The notes below the pieces were generated by a model. That model saw only the letters and a program-made list of their open reading frames with translations. It had not been told where the DNA came from and did no database searches. A DNA stretch of 64,000 bases from Herbiconiux daphne (GTDB lineage Bacteria; Actinomycetota; Actinomycetes; Actinomycetales; Microbacteriaceae). Location: NCBI RefSeq assembly GCF_024979295.1, contig NZ_JANLCJ010000001.1, positions 248,001 to 312,000 on the forward strand. The letters are read 5' to 3'. Positions 58,815-64,000 of the stretch are shown piece after piece; positions within the stretch are counted from its first letter, which is position 1, and every line of letters starts with the position of its first letter. The translations under genes were made by a program, and so were the position numbers.

Positions 58815-59900
58815 ATGGGCTGGAAACTCCCCGCCCTCGCGGCCGCCACCGTCGTCGTTTTCACGGCGACCGCGGTGCTGTTCGGCATGGCACCCGACGC
58901 GCGAGCCGGCTGCGGCAGCGGGGACGTCGACACCGGCACCGCCGGCAGCCAGTCGATCGCCGGATTCTCGGGCGAACAGCTTGAGAACGCCGCGCAGATC
59001 ATGAACGCGGCCGCGGAGCTCCAGCTCCCCGCCGCCGCCCAGACGATCGGTGTGATGACCGCGATCGGCGAATCGACCCTCCGCAACCTCGACCACGGCG
59101 ATAACGCCATCAACCCCGACGGGACCATCGCGGACTCGGTCGGGCTGTTCCAGCAGCAAGAACGCAGCTACGGCCCGCTCGCTGACCGGATGGACCCGTT
59201 CAAGGCCGCGACCGCCTTCTTCACCCGCCTCGAGGGGGTGCCCGGGTGGCAGACGATGGAACCAACGCTCGCGGCGCACGCCGTGCAGATCAACGCCGAC
59301 CCGAACTACTACACACCCTTCTACGCCCCCGCCACCGCAATCGTGCAAGGACTCGTCTCGACCGGGGGAGCGGGAGCCTGCGCGATCGGCGGAGACGCAA
59401 GGCAGCTCGCGCAGCAGCTCGTCGAAGCCGCCGATCAAGGCCGACTCATCGGGTCCACACCGGATCACATCAAGGAAATTCGATGGATCGCCCAAGGTCA
59501 GGCCGTCCCGGATTGCAGCGTCGACGTTCGTATCCTCCAGGTGCTCGTGCTCTCCCTTCAGGTCTTCGACCAGGTCGGCGTTTCCGACATCAACCGAAAA
59601 TGCACCGGCCAGATCGAGGGCGCCGGCACCGCCTCCTCGCACTACTTCGAGGGCGGCGGGCTCGCCGTCGACTTCTACCGACTGAACGGGCAGGGGCTCA
59701 CCGGCGCCGACGGAAACTCCCTCCGACTCATCAGCGCCCTCGACCCCGTCATGCCCGACGGAGCCCGCGTCGGCCAACTCCTCTGCCGTGCCGAGGCCGG
59801 CACCACGATCGGGACCACGCACTTCACCCAGTTCGATGACACCTGTACACACCTCCACATCGACGTCGGATTCACCGACGGCCAACTCACCACCAACTGA
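58815..59900 (+). CDS. Two-domain cell-wall hydrolase of the T4SS
   Basis: 361 residues. A signal anchor (LAAATVVVFTATAVLFGMA) is followed by a lysozyme/transglycosylase-like domain (VMTAIGESTLRNLDHGD, SVGLFQQQERSYG) and a C-terminal domain with SSHYFEGGGLAVDFYR and TCTHLHIDVGF. The latter pattern (S-x-H-x-x-x-G-x-A-x-D ... H-x-H) resembles M15/DD-peptidase zinc sites. It would open peptidoglycan for the conjugation apparatus. Assignment of the second domain is an inference. Confidence 0.75.
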   Translation: MGWKLPALAAATVVVFTATAVLFGMAPDARAGCGSGDVDTGTAGSQSIAGFSGEQLENAAQIMNAAAELQLPAAAQTIGVMTAIGESTLRNLDHGDNAINPDGTIADSVGLFQQQERSYGPLADRMDPFKAATAFFTRLEGVPGWQTMEPTLAAHAVQINADPNYYTPFYAPATAIVQGLVSTGGAGACAIGGDARQLAQQLVEAADQGRLIGSTPDHIKEIRWIAQGQAVPDCSVDVRILQVLVLSLQVFDQVGVSDINRKCTGQIEGAGTASSHYFEGGGLAVDFYRLNGQGLTGADGNSLRLISALDPVMPDGARVGQLLCRAEAGTTIGTTHFTQFDDTCTHLHIDVGFTDGQLTTN

Positions 59901-59911
59901 AAGAGCCACGC

Positions 59912-60112
59912 ATGATCTCCAGCGGCTTCAACCTCTCCGGCATCCTCATCGCTATCCTCGCCTACGCCGTCCCCGTCGCGATCGTGCTCTTCGCCGCGTA
60001 CTGGGTCATCCGCTCCGCCGTCGGCAGTGCCCTCAAACGACACCAATACTGGCTCGACACCCGAAACGCACCCACCGGCGGGATGGGGCTCCCGCCCGAC
60101 GTTGACACCTAG
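59912..60112 (+). CDS. Small T4SS operon membrane protein
   Basis: 66 residues, AAAGAGCCACGC before the ATG. One transmembrane helix (IAILAYAVPVAIVLFAAYWV) and a short cytoplasmic tail. Last gene of the closely spaced conjugation operon. Function unknown. Confidence 0.65.
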   Translation: MISSGFNLSGILIAILAYAVPVAIVLFAAYWVIRSAVGSALKRHQYWLDTRNAPTGGMGLPPDVDT

Positions 60113-60188
60113 GCGTCAACCCAGCTCGAGCACACTCATCAAAGGCAAGCGCCCCGCGCGCGGCAGCCCAACTGCAGGAGACACATCT

Positions 60189-60422
60189 GTGACAGCAGAC
60201 GAGACGCCCACCGAGCTGATCCTGTGGTGGAACGGGCGAGGCCAATGGGGAGCCCGCGCCAAGCATGGACGCCAACGCGGCTGGGCTTACGTCGACGAAC
60301 TCGCCGACCTGCCAGCCGCGTTGGCGAAGCCACCCGCACGGCCGGAGGCAGGATCGCGCCCGGGACCACCATCGATATTCAACGACCCCCCACTGTCGAA
60401 CGCCTGGTGCCCGAACTCGTAG
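60189..60422 (+). CDS. Small protein, possibly truncated by frameshift
   Basis: 77 residues from the GTG at 60189 (CAGGAGACAC upstream, good). The N-terminal 45 residues (PTELILWWNGRGQWGARAKH, GWAYVDELADLPAAL) look like a real domain, while the C-terminal part is low complexity. The overlapping +1/-1 frame continues as a coherent helical protein (60407-60655), so the two may once have been one gene. Confidence 0.5.
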   Translation: MTADETPTELILWWNGRGQWGARAKHGRQRGWAYVDELADLPAALAKPPARPEAGSRPGPPSIFNDPPLSNAWCPNS

Positions 60423-60655
60423 AAGCCGAGGTATACGCCGCTGAGCTCCGCCAGCAGCTCCGCGCCCACGAGCAACACATCGACCAGATGCGACAGAAAG
60501 TCTTCACCTCACTGCGCCGCGCGAAGTTCCGCCCACAAGACGCGCTCCACCCACTCACTCACGGCTTCACCGTCGAGATCCCCACACCAAGCCCGGCGGC
60601 CAGCAGCGAGGACACCGCCAGCCAGGGGCCACCAACTCGTTCCGAGACGGTGTAG
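60407..60655 (+). CDS. Coiled-coil protein overlapping the previous gene
   Basis: 82 residues from the GTG at 60407 (no clear ribosome binding site). It is strongly helical and charged (AAELRQQLRAHEQHIDQMRQ), followed by a Thr/Pro/Ser-rich tail. It overlaps the 60189 gene by 16 bases in another frame. Either a coupled gene or the second half of a frameshifted one. Confidence 0.5.
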   Translation: MPELVEAEVYAAELRQQLRAHEQHIDQMRQKVFTSLRRAKFRPQDALHPLTHGFTVEIPTPSPAASSEDTASQGPPTRSETV

Positions 60656-60679
60656 ACCGCTAGTGCGTCCGCTCGTCGC

Positions 60680-61114
60680 CTACGAAAGGGCGGCGCGGAG
60701 AGCCTGCACAGCCAATTCCGGGGTCTGAAAGGCCCCAAAAGAGAACACTCGCGCCGTTTCTGCACTGTTGTCAGCATGACTGAGCCGATAGCCGTCAGGT
60801 TCTCTCTCAACCCGCCAGGGCGTTTCGACAAGGGCGCCGTCAATCTCTTGGACGACCCAATAGTGGTCGTCTTCAATTCCGCGCGCGATGTAAAGCACGC
60901 TCCGACAGTACGACCACCTCTCCACCCCGGCACGATCAATCGAGGTTAGAACCGGCGGGTGCGTCGCTGCCCAGTCAGCAGGCGACTGGAAGCGATTGGC
61001 AAGCCGGGGCCCGGTTCGGCGGAGAGCACGAGCAGCTACGGTCCACAATCGGATGCAACATGCATCCCCCGCTATGCGAGGTCGAGGGCACCGACGTCGA
61101 TCCACCCCATACAA
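60680..61114 (-). CDS. Hypothetical ICE protein
   Basis: 144 codons with an uncertain start (the basic first 30 residues may be non-coding). The part from residue 40 on (RFQSPADWAATHPPVLTSID, GIEDDHYWVVQEIDGALVET) reads as a small globular protein. Not recognised. Confidence 0.45.
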   Translation of the reverse strand: MYGVDRRRCPRPRIAGDACCIRLWTVAARALRRTGPRLANRFQSPADWAATHPPVLTSIDRAGVERWSYCRSVLYIARGIEDDHYWVVQEIDGALVETPWRVEREPDGYRLSHADNSAETARVFSFGAFQTPELAVQALRAALS

Positions 61115-61207
61115 CTCGAACCCACGTCACAACTCCAACTCACATCCGAGGCTGGACTTGTCGGCGAAGCTTGCAGATCGAGGCGAGAGCCCGGCACTGT
61201 TGGGCCT

Positions 61208-61468
61208 ATGCCGCGCTTCGTTTCACTGCCCGATCGGGATGGTCCAGCCGGCAGTGCGCGAATGTGGATCAATCCCGAGCACATCGTGTCGCTCGTTCCG
61301 AAGGTTCACCGTGACGGAACCCACCACATTCTGCGGGTCGAGATCAAGCTCGTGGGAACGCCGGCTTTCGACGCCTGGCTGGGACAATTCCATTCGGGAG
61401 CAGATGCCGACGCGCGCTGGGGAATTTTCCTGCGTGACCTCGGAAACCACCAGCCCGCTGAGAGCTGA
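61208..61468 (+). CDS. Small hypothetical ICE protein
   Basis: 86 residues from the ATG at 61208. Beta-rich (PRFVSLPDRDGPAGSARMWI, HHILRVEIKLVGTPAFDAWL). No function recognised; its start has no strong ribosome binding site. Confidence 0.5.
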   Translation: MPRFVSLPDRDGPAGSARMWINPEHIVSLVPKVHRDGTHHILRVEIKLVGTPAFDAWLGQFHSGADADARWGIFLRDLGNHQPAES

Positions 61469-61601
61469 TAGGACAGCTCGGCGAACCCGAGTCCGACAGG
61501 AGGGCAAGGCCTCCTCGCGCGCTGGGGCTGTCAAGCCCTCTCGCTTTGCTGTCGGTGTGATGTTCACTTACGGAGACGAGCGATCGGGAGGGACGTGCCG
61601 G

Positions 61602-61859
61602 ATGATGCTCACTATCGGTGATCAGCGGTACCGTCTCGCCGACCACGAAGACACCGCCCGGGTCCTTGACGACGCCCTGAACGCCGCCCGGTCCGGCGCG
61701 GGCCTTGTCAGGTTCGCGACGATCGACGGCGTGCTCGTGACCGCCGTTGTGACCGCACACGTCCCCGTCGCGGTCACGGACTACCCGTCGGTGACGCGGG
61801 CTGTGGGTGAGACCGCGAATGATGCGGGTCTAGCGTTCTGGGACTTCGACGCGTGGTGA
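61602..61859 (+). CDS. Small hypothetical ICE protein
   Basis: 85 residues from tandem ATGs at 61602/61605 (GGGAGGGAC upstream); a start at 61560 is possible. Compact sequence (MMLTIGDQRYRLADHEDTAR, LVRFATIDGVLVTAVVTAHV). Its 3' end overlaps the convergent DUF7882-like gene by 30 bases. Confidence 0.5.
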   Translation: MMLTIGDQRYRLADHEDTARVLDDALNAARSGAGLVRFATIDGVLVTAVVTAHVPVAVTDYPSVTRAVGETANDAGLAFWDFDAW

Positions 61860-62174
61860 CGGTGGGGCGAGCTGTTCTTCGGGCTCATTCATGATGTAGA
61901 GGCCGGTGCCGGATGTGCAGGAGTCCGCCATCGCCCGCAACCAGGTGTGATTCAGGCGCGGCGCCCGGCCGCCGAGGAACTGGAATCGCACATCCGTTCC
62001 CGGGTGCACCCAGAACGTCTCTCGCCCAGAGCCCTCAGCTGGCTCGTGGCGGAGCGAGAGGGCGACGCCGCGGCCGTTGCGCAACTCGGTCAGAATGATG
62101 ACCTTCAGATGGGCTAACGCCCGGTCGTCGATCTGTGTCATGAACCCGGTGGGTCCGATATAGAGATAGCCCAT
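61830..62174 (-). CDS. DUF7882-like small protein
   Basis: 114 residues from the ATG at 62174. It begins MGYLYIGPTGFMTQIDDRAL, then AHLKVIILTELRNGRG, TFWVHPGTDVRFQFLGGRAP and NHTWLRAMADSCTSGTGLYI, the layout of the DUF7882 family common in Microbacteriaceae. Family function is unknown; a second, more distant member is at 23143. Confidence 0.75.
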   Translation of the reverse strand: MGYLYIGPTGFMTQIDDRALAHLKVIILTELRNGRGVALSLRHEPAEGSGRETFWVHPGTDVRFQFLGGRAPRLNHTWLRAMADSCTSGTGLYIMNEPEEQLAPPSPRVEVPER

Positions 62175-62455
62175 GAAAAATCCGCCTGGATGGTTATGAG
62201 AAACCAAGGCGAATGACCGTCTTAATAACTCGGTGGATGCCCCCGAGATCGAGAGCCGCGATTACCGATACAAGTTCCACAATTGCCTGTGATGCACGCC
62301 ACAGCAACCGCCGCAAGGGGACTTGACATCGACTCCCACAGCTCGGGTTTGTTGATTGTCGACGTCGGGTTAGCGCTGTGTGGCGTCATGACGGGCGGGG
62401 GAGCATGGTGGTTAGTGGTGCCGCAGTCGCGGTCCAGATGACGGGAGGTGCCCTG
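62175..62455. other. Intergenic region between DUF7882-like and CsbD genes
   Basis: No gene or RNA recognised. It must contain the promoters of both divergent genes. Frames covering it continue into the CsbD gene but have no supported starts. Confidence 0.5.
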
Positions 62456-62629
62456 ATGGGTGCAGACGACAAGATCAAGAACGCCGCTGAGGATCTGGGT
62501 GGTAAGGCGAAGGAAGCCTTCGGTAAGGCCACCAACGATGACTCCAAAGTCGCGGAGGGCAAAGGCGATCAGGCCAGTGCCGATGTGAAGAAGGCTGGCG
62601 AGAACGTGAAGGACGCGTTCAAGAACTAG
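62456..62629 (+). CDS. CsbD-like stress protein
   Basis: 57 residues (GGGAGG upstream of the ATG at 62456). Sequence is almost entirely charged and Ala/Gly/Lys-rich with the CsbD pattern: ADDKIKNAAEDLGGKAKEAF then KATNDDSKVAEGKGDQASAD. CsbD proteins are induced by general stress; biochemical role unknown. Followed by a clear terminator. Confidence 0.85.
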   Translation: MGADDKIKNAAEDLGGKAKEAFGKATNDDSKVAEGKGDQASADVKKAGENVKDAFKN

Positions 62630-62644
62630 TTGCGCGGTCAGCGC

Positions 62645-62680
62645 AAAAAGGCCCACCCCGATGATGGGGCGGGCCTTTTC
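62645..62680 (+). terminator. Bidirectional intrinsic terminator
   Basis: AAAAAGGCCC (62645-62654) and GGGCCTTTTC (62671-62680), with CCCC/GGGG further inside the loop. Ends the csbD-like transcript; on the other strand the A-run gives a T-run for the PRC-barrel transcript. Confidence 0.9.
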
Positions 62681-62699
62681 TCGTAGGTGTGTCGGTCAC

Positions 62700-63308
62700 C
62701 TAGTCCTGGGTGGGAGGGAGTGTGTCCCGTTGGTCGACGGCGACGCGTTCTTTCTGGACGTCGGCGGTGACCTGGTGCTGCTCGGTGACGGTTGTGGTCT
62801 CGAGGTGCACTTTAGCCACGGGCACCTTCTCTTTTGACACGACGAGTCGCTCCTCCCAGAGCACACGGTCGTCATCGAGTTCCTGCGTCGGGGCGGCGCG
62901 GTCGGGTGCGGTGCCGTGGTCGACTTCGCGGTCCCTGTCAGTTTCCAGGTCGTCGGTCACGGCTGGGGGTGCGTCAGTTGCTGTCGGCGGCTCGCCCGAG
63001 TAGTGCCGGGTAAGTTCTTGCTCCTGCTCCGTGTCGAGGCCTTTGTCGCCATCGGGTCGGGGAGCGTTCTTGACGAGGTCCTTGTCGTAGGGGACGTAGA
63101 CGTCGTCGTGCTCCCAGGTGGCCTCGTGCAGCGGTACATACGTGGTGTGCCGGCCAAGCGCCCCGACGTGGACTTCGGCCCAGGTGGGATGCCCGTCGGT
63201 GGCGTCGACGAACACCTGGCTGATGCGTCCGATCTTTTCCTCGTCGGTGCCGTAGAGGGTGGCGCCGACGATGCTCTGAATGTTCGCAGAAGGAAGCATC
63301 CGGGTCAC
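62700..63308 (-). CDS. PRC-barrel and DUF2382 (YsnF-like) stress protein
   Basis: 202 residues. PRC-barrel at residues 10-90 (IVGATLYGTDEEKIGRISQV, TWAEVHVGALGRHTTYVPLH), an acidic linker and a DUF2382 repeat (VLWEERLVVSKEKVPVAKVH, TTVTEQHQVTADVQKERV). GTG at 63308 overlaps the stop of the next gene (GTGA), so I prefer it to the ATG at 63299. Such proteins are general-stress associated and often sit with CsbD genes, as here. Confidence 0.88.
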   Translation of the reverse strand: MTRMLPSANIQSIVGATLYGTDEEKIGRISQVFVDATDGHPTWAEVHVGALGRHTTYVPLHEATWEHDDVYVPYDKDLVKNAPRPDGDKGLDTEQEQELTRHYSGEPPTATDAPPAVTDDLETDRDREVDHGTAPDRAAPTQELDDDRVLWEERLVVSKEKVPVAKVHLETTTVTEQHQVTADVQKERVAVDQRDTLPPTQD

Positions 63309-63973
63309 CGCCCGAGGCCGGCGCGGTCGACCTTGCGGTGGAACCGCATTCCGGCCGCCCCGCCAAGGAGCGCGCCGGCGAGGCTGGCAAGGGCGAGAAC
63401 GATGGCGGTGATGATGCCGGTGGTGGTGAGGGCGCCCTCGTTGATGGGGATGCGGGGGAAGCTGTTGAGGTTCCCGAGCAGGTTGAACTGGCTGCCGGCG
63501 ATCGCGCCGATGATGGCCACGACGATGGCGATGACGACCGCCCACAACCACACGGCCAGTCCCTGCTTGACGCCGTCGAAGCGGGCCATCCGGCCGGCGA
63601 CGTAACCGCCGGCGAAGTAGGACACCAGCAGCACCACGACGAGAGCGATAGCGCCGATGATCCCGATGGTGGTGGTGTCGCCTTCGTCGAGGTTCTGGCC
63701 GTTGTCGGTGACGCCGAGACCGATGGCGGCGCCGGTGGCTGCGAGGAGGGCGGTGAGGATGACGCCGGTTCCGGTAGCGGTCAGCCAGCCGAAGAACGCG
63801 GACCCGAACTTGAACCCGCCGAACTTCTCTTTCTCCCGGCCGACGACTTCCTCGCGAAGTGTGCTGCGCTCCTCGAGCGGAACCGAACCCCCGGCCGGAA
63901 CCGACCCACCGGTGGCGGGAACGGACCCGCGTGGCGGGGTGGTGCGGTCGGGGTTGGTGTTGTCGTTCGTCAT
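63305..63973 (-). CDS. Membrane protein of the stress cluster
   Basis: 222 residues. Disordered Thr/Pro/Gly-rich N-terminus, then four hydrophobic helices (LTATGTGVILTALLAATGAA; IIGAIALVVVLLVSYFAGG; LAVWLWAVVIAIVVAIIGAI; IITAIVLALASLAGALLGGA). Coupled to the PRC-barrel gene. Starts at 63979 or 63973 are both possible; 63973 has better spacing to AAGGAG. Function unknown. Confidence 0.75.
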   Translation of the reverse strand: MTNDNTNPDRTTPPRGSVPATGGSVPAGGSVPLEERSTLREEVVGREKEKFGGFKFGSAFFGWLTATGTGVILTALLAATGAAIGLGVTDNGQNLDEGDTTTIGIIGAIALVVVLLVSYFAGGYVAGRMARFDGVKQGLAVWLWAVVIAIVVAIIGAIAGSQFNLLGNLNSFPRIPINEGALTTTGIITAIVLALASLAGALLGGAAGMRFHRKVDRAGLGR

Positions 63974-64000
63974 CGTCATGCCCTCCTTCGCAGCGTCGGG

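Larger units (their letters stand above)
37371..64000. mobile_element. Integrative and conjugative element inserted beside tRNA-Ser (right end beyond window)
   Basis: Integrase next to the tRNA 3' end, XRE/AlpA regulators, ParA/ParB-like genes, Replic_Relax and T4CP genes, a leading-region-like block (ParB-like, SSB, DprA, ArdC, DprA-like), a T4SS operon and terminal small genes form one continuous element. No repeat of the tRNA 3' end occurs later in the window, so the right boundary is unseen. It is also possible that the element ends before the stress genes at 62456-63973. Confidence 0.8.

Noticed and set aside
61830..62174. ATP-dependent DNA ligase label often given to this family
   Set aside because: The 114-residue protein has no KxDG motif or nucleotidyltransferase domain; the label is a transfer error.

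Overview
The window is high-G+C DNA from an actinobacterium, most likely a member of the Microbacteriaceae. This is inferred from the gene families (a two-gene SCO6880/VirB4-like conjugation module, DUF7882-like small proteins, a Stealth-type phosphotransferase, actinobacterial LexA and DtxR-type boxes) and from the frequent GTG/TTG starts and 4-8 base gene overlaps. It is chromosomal and carries two integrated elements separated by ordinary housekeeping genes.

Layout. (1) 1-7053, chromosomal: the 5' end of an unknown gene, a GAF-domain regulator, an MFS exporter, an AraC regulator divergent from an aldehyde dehydrogenase/DUF779 pair, and a membrane-anchored DUF4232 protein. (2) About 7056-23510, a degenerate prophage or phage satellite. 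It has an integrase at each end (7078-8205 minus, 21699-22931 plus), a repressor/excisionase switch, small early genes with an HTH protein, a tail tape measure protein and tail-tip proteins including an SGNH esterase. Terminase, portal, capsid and lysis genes are not seen. The right third holds small cargo genes, one behind a LexA-like box. A paired AGTCCGCA-type repeat occurs at both ends. (3) 23511-37370, chromosomal: carboxylesterase, GT4 glycosyltransferase, RadA, a glyoxalase-like protein overlapping a TMEM175-like channel, a putative Fe/2-oxoglutarate oxygenase behind a DtxR/IdeR-type box, Stealth phosphotransferase, metallophosphatase, K+ channel, alpha/beta hydrolase, GT2 glycosyltransferase and tRNA-Ser(CGA). 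(4) 37371 to the window end, an integrative and conjugative element (ICE) next to tRNA-Ser. Its right attachment site is not in the window.

The ICE begins with a tyrosine integrase, an XRE repressor, an AlpA-like protein, a winged-helix protein followed by four copies of a 20-bp motif, and a ParA/ParB-like pair. Next is a very large nested inverted repeat (31-bp and 13-bp perfect arms, plus a 17-bp hairpin beside it) in front of a Replic_Relax protein and a VirD4-like coupling ATPase. Then comes a block resembling the leading region of conjugative plasmids: ParB-like protein, SSB, DprA, ArdC antirestriction protein and a second, degenerate DprA. Four transcription units of this block are each preceded by a copy of the same roughly 150-200-bp structured non-coding element. 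I consider this the most interesting signal in the window. After it comes a type IV secretion operon (ParA/MinD-like ATPase, pilin-like protein, VirB8-like protein, TrbL/VirB6-like protein, SCO6880 protein, VirB4-like ATPase, cell-wall hydrolase). The window ends with small unknowns and stress-type genes (DUF7882-like, CsbD, PRC-barrel/DUF2382, a membrane protein) that may be ICE cargo.

How the parts fit: in the ICE, integrase, repressor and AlpA-like protein would control excision; ParA/ParB would stabilise the circular form; the Replic_Relax protein, T4CP and T4SS would move the DNA; and SSB, DprA, ArdC and the ParB-like protein would protect it on entry. LexA-like boxes in both elements suggest coupling to host DNA damage. 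All functions are read from sequence motifs only; no database searches were run.
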